A stretch of 64,000 nt of DNA from Actinomadura syzygii. Lineage in GTDB: Bacteria > Actinomycetota > Actinomycetes > Streptosporangiales > Streptosporangiaceae. Made by a program: the position numbers and the translations under genes. The notes below the pieces were generated by a model. It was not told the origin of the DNA. It ran no database searches and worked only from the letters and a program-made list of their open reading frames with translations. The stretch is taken from positions 124,001 through 188,000 of the forward strand of contig NZ_VSFF01000015.1 of the NCBI RefSeq assembly GCF_008085905.1, read 5' to 3'. Below, piece by piece: positions 40,847 through 50,310 of the stretch (position 1 is the stretch's first letter; every line of letters begins with the position of its first letter).

Positions 40847-42892
40847 CTACCGGCCGCCGAGTACGGAGATGAGGCGGGACGTGTCCTCCGTTCCCATTCG
40901 CACGAACAGCGGAAGTGTGCCCAGGTCGGCCTTGTACGCCTTGATGTCGCCGCCGCCGACCTCCTTGTGGCGTGCCACGTCGTACCAGCGTCCGGGCGGT
41001 AGGTGGACGCTGCGCGACGTCCCCTTGGACAGCACCGGAGCGGCCAGCAGCGAATCGCCGAGCAGCCATTCGTCGGCGATCGAATAGGCGGCGCGGTCGC
41101 CGGGGAAGGCGAAGAACAGCGGCTTCATGATGGGCTCGCCGGACGCCACCGCCCGCTTCACCTGATCCTGGATGTACGGGTTGAGGGTCTTGTGCAGGCG
41201 CATCGCCGCCGTGTAGTGCCGCGCGACCTCCGGCGGATAGGCGATCCATTTCTTGTTGACCTGGTCGTAGACCCGGATGGGCGAGGTCGACGAGTAGACC
41301 AGCGGCATGATCGCGGCGGCCTGCGCCCAGCGGACCAGGACGTCCTTCGACGGCGGCGCCTGCCCCATCGAACCGCCGATCATGTCGGTCTCGACGAACG
41401 GGTATCCGACGGTCGAGACGGCGAGGTTCTGCTTGACCGCCGCCTGCAGCGAGGAGAAGTCGGTGCCCTTGTCGAGCATGCGGGTGACGAAGCCGTATTT
41501 CTGCGCGCCGGTCCAGTGCACGCGGACGCCGACGCTCTGCTGGTCGAATCCGTCGGCGAGCTCGGCGCCGAGTCTGCGGTAGTCGGCGGCGGTCAGGCCC
41601 TTGGCCGGGGCGCAGCCCTCGTCGAAGAACCGGGTGTCGAATTTGAAGCCGTCGATGCCATACCTGCGCTGGAGGTCGCGGAGGTTGTTCTCGTACCAGC
41701 GGTAGGCGGCCGCGTTCCCGAGGTCGACGAGGCCGGCCTCACCGTTCCACCAGGTGACGACGCACGGTTTCGACGGGTCCGTCTTCGACTTGAGGAGGTA
41801 GCCCTTCTGCTTGGCGATCGCGTAGTTGTCGGCGTCCATGTTGATCCATTGCGTGACCCACACGCCGAAGCGGTAGTTCATCGCGTGGATCTCGTCCGAC
41901 ATCGCCTTCGGATTGGGGAACTTGTCGTTGAAGACGAAGTCGCCGTAGTGCTTCATCCAGCCGGAGTCCAGTGACATCGTGTGGCCGGGCAGGCCCTCGG
42001 CGTGGAGGGTGCGGGCGTATTCCAGGAAGCTCTTCTGGTCGACGTCGTTGTAGAACTGCGCCCAGGAGTTCCAGAGCGGGCTCTCGAACTGGTCGGGCGG
42101 CGCGTCGCTCTTCTCGGGCTTGCCCGCGATGCCGATGTAGTCCTGGTAGACGGCGCGGGGCGTCTGCTCGACGAACACGGTCGTCTTGAGCGAGGACGTG
42201 TCGGCGACGGTCAGGTCGGCGACGCCCTTCCGCTCGCGTCCGAGGGAGACGTGCATCAGGTTGCCGGTGTCGACGTAGATCCCGGCCGCCGACTGCGTGA
42301 ACCAGAACGGCTCGACCATCAGGTAGGACGCCGGGCCGAACGCGGGGTCGTTCACCTGCTCCTTGCCGCGGGCGGCGTCCAGCGGCCACGGCTGGAAGAG
42401 GTGCGGGTCGCCCTCGGCGTCGGATCTGGCCTCGCCCTGGCCGTACCAGTGCCCGGCGGACGCGAGGTCGAAGTGCACCCCGACGCGGGTCGCCTTCACG
42501 CCCTGAACAGAGGTTTCCAACCCGTACCGGTCGGCGTCCGGCTTGATCTTCACGCGAAGGGTGGCGCGCCGGTCGGTCGTCGCCACGGTCAGGTCGAGGA
42601 CGCCGTTCGCCAACCCGAACTTGCGGACGGACGTCGGGCTCGTCCGGCCCTTCGGCCCGGTGAAGTCGAACGCTCCACCGCTCGCGGTGGCGAGGACGGT
42701 CCGCCCCGCGCGCTTCGTCGTGATGGAGAACGGCGACACCCCGATCACGACCGAGTAGTCGCCGTTCGTGAGGGTGAGATCGTCGCCGCTCCGCCGGAGT
42801 TCGGGCCCGGCCGCGGCGGCGGGGACGACGGCGAACAGCGGCGGGACCAGGGTCAGACAGGCAAGAACGCGTAAGAGACGCTTCCGCGACAC
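40847..42892 (-). CDS. Secreted glycoside hydrolase family 31
   Basis: A 681-residue exported enzyme. The signal peptide (about 1-28, RKRLLRVLACLTLVPPLFAVV ending AAAA) is followed by an N-terminal beta-sandwich and the GH31 barrel. IDGFKFDTRFF carries the nucleophile Asp, and the acid/base Asp is later, near GYPFVETDMIGG. The C-terminal beta-domain has LPPGRWYDVARHKEVGGG. GH31 enzymes cleave alpha-glucosides, alpha-xylosides or sulfoquinovosides; the specificity is not clear. The GTG at 42892 is chosen for GAGG at 6 nt and a clean signal peptide. Confidence 0.82.
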   Translation of the reverse strand: MSRKRLLRVLACLTLVPPLFAVVPAAAAGPELRRSGDDLTLTNGDYSVVIGVSPFSITTKRAGRTVLATASGGAFDFTGPKGRTSPTSVRKFGLANGVLDLTVATTDRRATLRVKIKPDADRYGLETSVQGVKATRVGVHFDLASAGHWYGQGEARSDAEGDPHLFQPWPLDAARGKEQVNDPAFGPASYLMVEPFWFTQSAAGIYVDTGNLMHVSLGRERKGVADLTVADTSSLKTTVFVEQTPRAVYQDYIGIAGKPEKSDAPPDQFESPLWNSWAQFYNDVDQKSFLEYARTLHAEGLPGHTMSLDSGWMKHYGDFVFNDKFPNPKAMSDEIHAMNYRFGVWVTQWINMDADNYAIAKQKGYLLKSKTDPSKPCVVTWWNGEAGLVDLGNAAAYRWYENNLRDLQRRYGIDGFKFDTRFFDEGCAPAKGLTAADYRRLGAELADGFDQQSVGVRVHWTGAQKYGFVTRMLDKGTDFSSLQAAVKQNLAVSTVGYPFVETDMIGGSMGQAPPSKDVLVRWAQAAAIMPLVYSSTSPIRVYDQVNKKWIAYPPEVARHYTAAMRLHKTLNPYIQDQVKRAVASGEPIMKPLFFAFPGDRAAYSIADEWLLGDSLLAAPVLSKGTSRSVHLPPGRWYDVARHKEVGGGDIKAYKADLGTLPLFVRMGTEDTSRLISVLGGR

Positions 42893-43061
42893 GGACACCT
42901 CGCAGGTGACGGAGCCGGCCCTCCCCGAAACTGGCCTGCTCATTTGTGTGTGCTTAAGACAATTTGCAAGCATAAATGGATACAAACGAGCGATCAACAA
43001 GCATTGTCAGGGAGATCCGGGAGTGGCCGGATTCGGCATACTGTCCCGGTGGAGGCGCCCC

Positions 43062-45365
43062 ATGGGGATCGGACGATGGCGTGCGGAGCGGCTGGTCAGG
43101 CTGGCCGCGGAGCACGGCGGCGCGGTGCGGCTGGACGCCCTGGCGCGGCGCGCCGCCGCGGGCGGACCGGAACTGGCCCTGCTCGTCGCGGTTGCGGTGA
43201 GGGATGAGCATCGCGCGCACCCGCTGCGCGCCTGGGCGCGGGACCTGATCCCGCGCGTCTGGGTGCGGCGGCGCGATCCGAGGCTGCGCGCCGTCGTCCG
43301 CGGGCACGGCCTCCTGCCGGACGGCGGCCCCGCGCGCCGCACGGTCGCCGCCCTGCACGACCGCCTGCTCGAACACTGGGACGACGGCGCGGCGCAGGCG
43401 ATCGCCGCCCTGCTCACCGACCCCGACCATGAGGTGCGCGAGGGCGCGCGGCACGCCTGCGGCGCGGCCGGCGAGCCGGTGCTCGGCGCTCTGTGGCGGA
43501 CCGCCGCCGAGGCGTCCGGCGACGGGCGTCGGGCCTTGCTCGACGCGCTGCCGCGCAACCCCCGTCCGGTCGTCGGCGCGACGCTCGCGCACGCCTGGCG
43601 GTGCTGGATCGACGGGCCCACGCCGGAGCTGTGGGCCCGCCTCCGGGAGATCGGTCGGGAAGCGCCCGGCGACGACGATGACGAGGTCCGGCGGCTCAGC
43701 GCGCTGGCGCTCGGCACGGCCGCGCCGGACGAGCTGTGCCGCGCCGTCCTCGCCGACCGCACGCCCGAGCACGTCCGGCGGCTCGTCGCGCGGACCTGCG
43801 CCGAGCGCGGGCTCGTGCCGGACGACGAACTGGAGCGCGCCGCGTTCCTGCTGCTCAGCGGCCGGACGGCGGAGTACCGGGCGGCCGACCCGGACGGCGG
43901 GCTGCTGGCGGTCGGCTACGCGGGCGGCTCGGCCGGGCTGCGCGCGCGGGTGCGCTCCGCCGTCGCGGGCGACCTCGACCTGGTGCGGGTCCTCGCCGCC
44001 ACCGCGCCGCCGCGCACGATGAGCGTCCGCGAGCGCGGCTTCCTCGCCGGGCGGCTGGCCGCCGAGGAGGCGTGGCCCGACCTGTGGCGGCTCGCCCGCG
44101 ACCTCCCGCTCGCCGAGGCGATCGAGGCGGTCCGGCCGGTCCGCGGGTGGTGCCCGCCCGGCATGCCGCGCGACGCGTTCGACCGGCTGCGCGCCATGCC
44201 GTCCGACCGCGTCCGGGCCGCGCTGTCCGCGTTCGACCTGCGCGGACCGCTGCGTCCGGTGCACGACGTCACGGTCGTCGAACGGTGCGCCCTCTCCCCG
44301 GACGGGACGCGCCTCGCCGTCACCGGCCGCAGCCGGACCACGGGCGCCCAAGTCCTCGTCGACTACGCCCTCCCCGGAGGGACGGTCGTCGCGTCCTACA
44401 CCAGCGAGGGCCGCACCGAGCAGTGGCGGAGCCTGGTCCACACCGGCGAGGAGGTGCTCGCGATCGTGGGGCACCCGGCCGGACGGCTCGTCCGGTACCG
44501 GGACGGCGAGCGCCGCTGCCTGATCGACCCGCCGCACATCCCCGGGCACGTCCGCGACGACATCTGCGCCGCCGCGCTCGCGCCAGACGGGACCCTTGTC
44601 GCCGCGAGCCTCCGCGACCTGCACCTCTTCGCGCCGCCCTACGACGGGACGCGGCGCACCGTCCCGTTCGCCGACCTCGGGCTTGCGGAGGTGTGGGGCT
44701 TCGCGCTGGCCGTGGAGCCACGGACCGGGCTGATCGCCGTGGGCGGCCCGGCGCCCGCCGTGCTGGACGCGCGGGCCGAGACGCTCGTGGCGCGCGGGGA
44801 CGGCGACCCCACCAGGATCGAGGGCGTGGTCTTCACCGGCCCTGACCGGTTGGTGACGACGGGCATGTCCGGCGACCTGACCCGCTGGCGGCTCGCGGAC
44901 GGCGCCCTTCGCCCCGAGGCGTCCGGCGCCTACGGCGGCGGCGGCCCCGACCTGACCTCGCTCCCCGCGCACAACCGGATCTGGGCCAGGTCGGGGGACG
45001 TCTACGCCGACGCCGACACCCTGCGCGAGACCGGCCCGCCGGACGGGTCGCGCCCAGACCGGCTGTCCGTCTGGGCCACGCCGTCCGGCAGGCACTTCGC
45101 GGTCGCGGGCCTCAACGGGCTGGACGTGCACGGCCCTTACAGGGACGCGGCGGCACGGCTGCTCGACCGCCCGCTGGCCGACTGCCTCCCCGGCGACCTG
45201 GACCGCGCGGACGCCTTCCTCGCCTCCGGCCGCTACGTCGGCGACGCGGCCGAACTCCTGGCCCTGCTCCGCGTCTGCCTGGAAGAACGCTACGGAACCG
45301 AGGTCGCCCTGGGCCCCGCGACCTCCCTCGCCACCGAAACCGACATAGCCCTCGGCGTCGACTGA
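43062..45365 (+). CDS. HEAT-repeat and beta-propeller-like protein
   Basis: A 767-residue soluble protein. The first 400 residues or so are Ala/Arg/Leu-rich helical repeats (LVRLAAEHGGAVRLDALARRA, AIAALLTDPDHEVREGARHA). The rest has propeller-type blades (CALSPDGTRLAVTG, AALAPDGTLVAASL, FTGPDRLVTTGMSGDLTRW). No catalytic motif or NTPase domain is seen, so a scaffold role is likely. GGAGG lies 7 nt before the ATG. It diverges from the GH31 gene across an AT-rich stretch. Confidence 0.65.
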   Translation: MGIGRWRAERLVRLAAEHGGAVRLDALARRAAAGGPELALLVAVAVRDEHRAHPLRAWARDLIPRVWVRRRDPRLRAVVRGHGLLPDGGPARRTVAALHDRLLEHWDDGAAQAIAALLTDPDHEVREGARHACGAAGEPVLGALWRTAAEASGDGRRALLDALPRNPRPVVGATLAHAWRCWIDGPTPELWARLREIGREAPGDDDDEVRRLSALALGTAAPDELCRAVLADRTPEHVRRLVARTCAERGLVPDDELERAAFLLLSGRTAEYRAADPDGGLLAVGYAGGSAGLRARVRSAVAGDLDLVRVLAATAPPRTMSVRERGFLAGRLAAEEAWPDLWRLARDLPLAEAIEAVRPVRGWCPPGMPRDAFDRLRAMPSDRVRAALSAFDLRGPLRPVHDVTVVERCALSPDGTRLAVTGRSRTTGAQVLVDYALPGGTVVASYTSEGRTEQWRSLVHTGEEVLAIVGHPAGRLVRYRDGERRCLIDPPHIPGHVRDDICAAALAPDGTLVAASLRDLHLFAPPYDGTRRTVPFADLGLAEVWGFALAVEPRTGLIAVGGPAPAVLDARAETLVARGDGDPTRIEGVVFTGPDRLVTTGMSGDLTRWRLADGALRPEASGAYGGGGPDLTSLPAHNRIWARSGDVYADADTLRETGPPDGSRPDRLSVWATPSGRHFAVAGLNGLDVHGPYRDAAARLLDRPLADCLPGDLDRADAFLASGRYVGDAAELLALLRVCLEERYGTEVALGPATSLATETDIALGVD

Positions 45366-45505
45366 AAGACCTGGTCGCGGGCTTCCCCCAGCGCGAATTC
45401 GGCCGTCCGGTAATGGCTTTCTGGCTAGTACCGCTAAGGCGAGGTCATCCCGAATTGAGGGTCACTGTCTTGATCACGGTTTAGTTGCGGAGGAGTGCGC
45501 CATTC

Positions 45506-45534
45506 TTGTCGATATTGGGCCGACTACGTAGATT
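45506..45534 (+). promoter_or_regulatory. Promoter of the M28 peptidase gene
   Basis: TTGTCG (45506-45511) and TAGATT (45529-45534) with a 17-bp spacer match the actinomycete housekeeping consensus. The predicted leader is about 100 nt and very GC-rich. Confidence 0.65.
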
Positions 45535-45643
45535 CTCCCGAAACGGGGGCCCTGTTCTTTCGCGGCGCCGTCGTCCGTTCGCGCGCGGCCCGGGGACCGG
45601 GCCCGGTCGGCGGGCGCGGCCCCTATCTCCTTGAGGAGACGCC

Positions 45644-47005
45644 ATGTCCGAGGTCAACCGCCGCGACCTGCTGGCCGGCGCGGCCGCCTTCGCCGGCTTC
45701 GCGACCGTCGGCCTGCTCCCCGGCACCGCCGCCGCCGCGACCCGGCAGCGCCCCGGCGCCCTCCGCCCGCCCTCCCTCGGCGTCGGCGACAAGGCCGTCG
45801 TCGCCCGCGTCGACGCCCGCCGCGCGCTGCGGCACCTGAAAGTGCTGAGCGACGAGATCGGCTGGCGCGTCGCCGGGACGCGCGGCGAGCACCGCGCCGC
45901 CCGCTACATCGCCGAAGAACTGCGCGACCTCGGGTACGAGGTCGAGTTGCAGCCGTTCCCCGTCGCGGACAAGTACCTCGCGGAGATCGACGCGCGGGGC
46001 GAGCGGCCGTGGCAGAGCAGCGCGTCCCCGCAGGGCGCCGTCGGCTCGGTGGACGGCAGGGTCGTCGACCTCGGCCCGGTCACGGAGGTCACCGGCGACG
46101 TGCGCGGGAGGCTGGTGCTGTTCGACCGCGTGGCCGGGAAGGAGACCGACCAGGCGAAGGCCGCCGCGGGCGCGGGCGCCGCGGCCGCGCTCATCGCCAA
46201 CGTGCGCTCGCCCACGTACCCGGAGCGCAAGGCCACCTCGTTCGTGCCCGTCCTGACGGAGCCGGTCGCGATCCCCGTGCTGGGCCTCGCCGAGTACCAC
46301 GGCGAGCGGATCCGGGCGGGCGCGCGGCGGCTGTCGTTCGAGGTCACCGCCTACACGGGGCTGACGTCCCACAACGTGCTGGCAGAGCGGAAGGCGACGC
46401 TGCCGAACCCCGAGGGCAAGGCCGTCATCGTCAGCGCCCACTACGACACGGTGCCCGGGTCGCCGGGCGCCAACGACGACGGCAGCGGGACGGTCCTGTG
46501 CCTGGAACTGGCGCGCGTCCTGCGCAGGCTGCCGACGCAGCAGGCGGTCCGCATCTGCCTGTGGGGCGCGGAGGAGTACGGCCTGATCGGCGCCCGGCAC
46601 TACGTCAAGCAGCTCGACGACGCGGGCGTCAAGCGGATCACCGGATGCTTCCAGAACGACATGGTCGCCACCAGCAGCCCGCCCGCGGGCACGTACTGGC
46701 TCCTGTCGGTGGACGGCGCGAACAACACCACCACCGCCGCGGTGAACGCCGCCGCCGTCCGGCTCGGCTACGTCGACCAGACCAAGGGCCCGACCGCGCG
46801 CGGCTCCAGCGACCACGAGGCGTTCCACGAGCGCGGCATCGCCGCGGGCAACTTCAGCTGGCGCGGCGGCGAGGCGCCGAGCCAGCTTGAGCCGGTCTAC
46901 CACACGCCCGAGGACAGGATCGTCCAGAACCTCAGCCTTGAGCGGTTGCAGGTGTCGCTCGAACTGATCGGCTGCGCCGCCTACGACGTGGCCCGCCGCA
47001 AATAG
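45644..47005 (+). CDS. Tat-exported M28 family aminopeptidase
   Basis: A 453-residue secreted peptidase. A twin-arginine signal (VNRRDLLAGAAAFAGFATV) is followed by an M28 catalytic domain with an inserted PA-like region (about 110-220). The two-zinc ligands are visible: His in SAHYDT, Asp in GANDDGSG, the Glu pair in GAEEYG, Asp in QNDMVAT and His in PVYHTPED. It removes N-terminal residues from peptides outside the cell. GAGGAG precedes the ATG, and an upstream promoter is recognisable. Confidence 0.87.
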   Translation: MSEVNRRDLLAGAAAFAGFATVGLLPGTAAAATRQRPGALRPPSLGVGDKAVVARVDARRALRHLKVLSDEIGWRVAGTRGEHRAARYIAEELRDLGYEVELQPFPVADKYLAEIDARGERPWQSSASPQGAVGSVDGRVVDLGPVTEVTGDVRGRLVLFDRVAGKETDQAKAAAGAGAAAALIANVRSPTYPERKATSFVPVLTEPVAIPVLGLAEYHGERIRAGARRLSFEVTAYTGLTSHNVLAERKATLPNPEGKAVIVSAHYDTVPGSPGANDDGSGTVLCLELARVLRRLPTQQAVRICLWGAEEYGLIGARHYVKQLDDAGVKRITGCFQNDMVATSSPPAGTYWLLSVDGANNTTTAAVNAAAVRLGYVDQTKGPTARGSSDHEAFHERGIAAGNFSWRGGEAPSQLEPVYHTPEDRIVQNLSLERLQVSLELIGCAAYDVARRK

Positions 47006-47020
47006 CGGCCATGCATGAAC

Positions 47021-47048
47021 GTGGGGACGGGCCGCGGCCCGTCCCCAC
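47021..47048. terminator. Perfect 28-bp palindromic terminator between convergent genes
   Basis: GTGGGGACGGGCCG is followed directly by its complement, between the stops of the M28 peptidase and the minus-strand MBL gene. A 14-bp fully paired DNA palindrome suggests bidirectional termination. Confidence 0.7.
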
Positions 47049-47069
47049 TTTCGTCAGCTCGGACGGCCA

Positions 47070-47825
47070 TCAGGTCTGAAACAGGCGGCTTTCGGCGATT
47101 CGGCCGTCGTGGCTCGGGACCACTTCGCAGTCCAGCCCGGCGACGTACTCGAACGTCTCGTAGCACTCGAACAGATTGGTGTGAATGGTGGGCGCGATGC
47201 CCTTTCGCCAATCGCTCGCGTCCCAGTTCTCGTAGACGCCGATCGCGTCGCCCGCGAGGAGATAGCGTCCGCTGTCGGTTTCGACCAGGACGCCCTGCGA
47301 GCCGGGCGTGTGCCCCGGCATCGGGACGACGGTCACTCCCGGGCAGATCTTCTGCTCCCCGGTGATCGCCTCCGTACGGTCCCATGCGGACATCCAGGGG
47401 GCCTGGAGTCCGGGCAGTTTCTCGTAGGCGCGCTCGTGTACCGGAAGCGGGTTGATGGCGTATTCGAGCTCCCGCCGGTTCACCAGGATCCGGGCGTTGC
47501 GGAACAGGGCGTTGTTAGAGCAGTGGTCCCAATGCAGATGGGTGTTGACCACGTAGTCGACGTCGTCCGGCTCGATCCCGTACTCGCGGAGGACTCCGGC
47601 GGGCGTCTCGTCCGAGTCGCGCACGAATTCGTAGGCGTGATGCTGCCGGACGTATTCGGGCGCGAGCGTTCCGGTGTCCACGACGATCCGCGTGCCCGCC
47701 GCCTCGATGACGAACATGAACATGATGATGTCGATCGTCTCGTCGCTCACCGACCCGTAGACGGCGGCGGGCAGCGGGACGTTCTTCGACCGTCCGACGC
47801 GCAGCGCGGTCACCTTCACGCTCAT
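47070..47825 (-). CDS. MBL-fold metallohydrolase, lactonase-like
   Basis: A 251-residue enzyme with NTHLHWDHC as the HxHxDH di-zinc motif, GHTPGSQG, AGDAIG and VPSHD completing the site. The order and size fit N-acyl-homoserine-lactone lactonase-like hydrolases, which open lactones. The ATG overlaps the stop of the Ldh2-type dehydrogenase by four bases, making this the last gene of a long minus-strand run. A lactone intermediate in the pathway is a reasonable guess. Confidence 0.82.
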   Translation of the reverse strand: MSVKVTALRVGRSKNVPLPAAVYGSVSDETIDIIMFMFVIEAAGTRIVVDTGTLAPEYVRQHHAYEFVRDSDETPAGVLREYGIEPDDVDYVVNTHLHWDHCSNNALFRNARILVNRRELEYAINPLPVHERAYEKLPGLQAPWMSAWDRTEAITGEQKICPGVTVVPMPGHTPGSQGVLVETDSGRYLLAGDAIGVYENWDASDWRKGIAPTIHTNLFECYETFEYVAGLDCEVVPSHDGRIAESRLFQT

Positions 47826-48874
47826 CGCTCCCCCAGCGCGTCGACTCCCAGGCTGTCGGCGACTTTCCGCAGGTCGGTAAGGGTGCGTTCGGGCAGCAGC
47901 AGCCCGTCGCGGGCGTTCCGCGCCTCGGCCAGGTCCTCGATCTCGCCGGGATAGCGCACTTCCTCCGCCCCTTCACGCGACCCAGACTTGAGCTCGGCCA
48001 CCAGCGCCGTCATCCGTTCGCCGAATTCCTGCACGGGGCTGAACGCCGCGATGTCCAGAGCCAGATACAAATGCCCCGACCGCCCTGGATGCTCGGCTTG
48101 ATAAGGCCCATGGACGGCCGAACCGAAACCGCTCCCGCTCAGGACTCCCGAAAGGACGTCCATCATCACCGAGATGCCGTAGCCCTTGTGCCCGGCCATC
48201 GGCAGGACCGTGCCGAGCAGCGCCTCCTCCGGGTTCCGCGTCGGCAGGCCCTCGGCGTTGACGGCCCACCCGTCCGGGATCTCGGTTCCGTGGTTCCGGG
48301 CGAGGTAGATCTTCCCCCGCGCGACCCCGGTGTTGGCGATGTCGAGGACCATCTGCCGGTCGGCGTCGACAGGAGCGGCGATCGACCACGGGTTGCTGCC
48401 GACGAGCTTCCCCCGCCCGCCCCACGGCGCCATCGCCGGGCTCGAATTCGTCGTCAGGATGCCGACGCAGCCGCGCGGCGGCGCCATTCTCGTGAAGTAC
48501 GCGGCGGTGCCGAAATGGTTCGAGTTCCGCACCGCGACGACGCCGACGCCGTGCCGCTTCGCCCGTCCGATCGCCTCCTCCGCCGCGTGCGCGGCGACCA
48601 CCTGGCCGATGCCGTCGTGCCCGTCCAGGGTCGCGACGGCGCCGGACCCGGCGACGATCTCGCATTTCGTCTCGGCGTTCATCACGCCCGCGCGGAGGCG
48701 GTCGACGTACCAGCCGACGCGCAGCACGCCGTGCGACTGGTGGCCCCACAGGTCGGCCTGGACGAGGCTGTCCGCGACGAGCCAGGCGTCGTCCGGCGGG
48801 ACGCCGCACGCGGTGAAGATCCGCGTGCCGGCGTCCCGCAGCTCGTCGGCGGAGACCTGGACGGCCGTGCTCAC
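47822..48874 (-). CDS. Ldh2/malate-type NAD(P)-dependent dehydrogenase
   Basis: A 350-residue member of the malate/L-lactate/ureidoglycolate dehydrogenase family, distinct from classical lactate dehydrogenases. Family motifs are GHQSHGVLRVGWYVDRL, RNSNHFGTAAYF, TTNSSPAMAPWGG and PMAGHKGYG. It oxidises 2-hydroxy acids or reduces 2-oxo acids. The GTG start forms a GTGA overlap with the aldehyde dehydrogenase stop, and its own stop overlaps the MBL start. The substrate is not identified. Confidence 0.86.
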   Translation of the reverse strand: MSTAVQVSADELRDAGTRIFTACGVPPDDAWLVADSLVQADLWGHQSHGVLRVGWYVDRLRAGVMNAETKCEIVAGSGAVATLDGHDGIGQVVAAHAAEEAIGRAKRHGVGVVAVRNSNHFGTAAYFTRMAPPRGCVGILTTNSSPAMAPWGGRGKLVGSNPWSIAAPVDADRQMVLDIANTGVARGKIYLARNHGTEIPDGWAVNAEGLPTRNPEEALLGTVLPMAGHKGYGISVMMDVLSGVLSGSGFGSAVHGPYQAEHPGRSGHLYLALDIAAFSPVQEFGERMTALVAELKSGSREGAEEVRYPGEIEDLAEARNARDGLLLPERTLTDLRKVADSLGVDALGER

Positions 48875-50310
48875 TTCCGTCCGCCCGCGGGCTCGATCAG
48901 GATCAGCCGCTCCTCCGTCATGTCGCGGACGGCGTAGTGCGGGCCCTCCGTCCCGTAGCCGCTGTCCTTCACGCCGCCGTACGGCATCAGGTCCGCGCGC
49001 GTGCTGGACGTCGAGTTGATCACCACGCCGCCCATCCGGAGGCGGCGCGCCGCGACCAGCGCGGTGTCGAGGTCGCGCGTGAAGATGCCCGCCTGGAGCC
49101 CGTACGGGGTGTCGTTCACCGCCTCGATCACGGCGTCCACGTCGTCGAACGGGACGACCGACACGACCGGAGCGAACACCTCCTCGCAGAGCAGGCGCGC
49201 CTCCGGCGCGACGTCGACCAGGATCGTCGGGGGCATCATCGGGCCCGACCGCTTCCCGCCGGCGACGACGCGGGCGCCCTGGTCGACGGCGGCGTTCACC
49301 CACTCCTCGGCCCGCTTCGCGGCGTCCTCGCTGATCATCGGGCCGATGTCGGTCGCCGGGTCCTCCGGGTCGCCGAGGACGAGCGTGGACGCGGCGGCGG
49401 AGAGCTCGCCGAGGAACTCGTCCATGACGTCGGCGTGCACGTAGAGGCGCTGCACCGACGTGCACACCTGGCCCGACTTCCGGAACGCGCCCCGGCTGGA
49501 CTGCTGCGCGGCAGACGCGATGTCGGCGTCCCGGCACACGATCGTCGCGGACACGTTGCCGCACTCCATCGTCGCCCGCCGCATGCCGAGCCGCGCGGAG
49601 ATCGCCTTCCCGGCGGCGGTGCTGCCGGTGAACGTCACGAAGTCGACGCGCTCGTCGTCCACCAGCGCCCGGCCGACCGGGTCGCCGGGGCCGAGCACCA
49701 GTCCGATGAGCCCGGCGGGCAGGCCCGCCTCCAGCAGCATCCGGCACAGCGCCGCCGCCGCGATCGGGGTGAACGGCGACGGCTTGACCACCACCGCGTT
49801 CCCGGCCGCGAGCGCGGGCCCGACCTTGTGCGCGACGGTGTTCAGCGGCGAGTTGAACGGCGTGATCGCGCCGACCACGCCGACCGGCTGCCGGATCGTG
49901 AACGCCAGCCGGTGCTCGAAGCCGGGCGCGGCCTGGATCGGGACGACCGCGCCGTCGATCCGCTTGGCCTCCTCCGCCGACGTCAGCATCGTCTGCACCG
50001 CGCGGTCGGTGTCGCCGAGGCAGTCCTTCACGCTGAACCCCGACTCGCGCGCCACGTCGAGGGCGAGCTGCTCGCGGTTCTTCGCGATCGCGTCGGCCAC
50101 CGCGCGGAGGATCTCGTAGCGCGCCGGAGGGTCGAGCGGGGTGCGGCTCGCTTCCCGCGCGACGGTCACGGCGTTCGCGACCATCTCCGGCGTCGCGTCG
50201 TAGGCCAGCGCGATCGGCTCGCCGGTGAACTTGTGGTGCACCGTCCGCTCGTGGTCGCTGCGCAGCCACTCGCCGTTGATCAGGTTCGCGACCGTGGGTA
50301 GCCCGGTCAT
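48871..50310 (-). CDS. NAD(P)-dependent aldehyde dehydrogenase
   Basis: A 479-residue ALDH. GAITPFNSPLNTVAHKVGPALAAGN is the cofactor region, FTGSTAAGK the Rossmann turn, MECGN carries the general-base Glu, and SGQVCTSVQR the catalytic Cys (about residue 286). The sequence fits the succinate-semialdehyde/glyceraldehyde-3-phosphate-type branch. Both ends overlap neighbours by four bases, so it is translated together with the amidase and the Ldh2-type dehydrogenase. Confidence 0.9.
   Translation of the reverse strand: MTGLPTVANLINGEWLRSDHERTVHHKFTGEPIALAYDATPEMVANAVTVAREASRTPLDPPARYEILRAVADAIAKNREQLALDVARESGFSVKDCLGDTDRAVQTMLTSAEEAKRIDGAVVPIQAAPGFEHRLAFTIRQPVGVVGAITPFNSPLNTVAHKVGPALAAGNAVVVKPSPFTPIAAAALCRMLLEAGLPAGLIGLVLGPGDPVGRALVDDERVDFVTFTGSTAAGKAISARLGMRRATMECGNVSATIVCRDADIASAAQQSSRGAFRKSGQVCTSVQRLYVHADVMDEFLGELSAAASTLVLGDPEDPATDIGPMISEDAAKRAEEWVNAAVDQGARVVAGGKRSGPMMPPTILVDVAPEARLLCEEVFAPVVSVVPFDDVDAVIEAVNDTPYGLQAGIFTRDLDTALVAARRLRMGGVVINSTSSTRADLMPYGGVKDSGYGTEGPHYAVRDMTEERLILIEPAGGRK

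Noticed and set aside
42954..45131. Long minus-strand frame opposite the HEAT/propeller gene
   Set aside because: Composition is typical of a GC shadow, while the plus-strand frame has a good ribosome site and repeat structure.
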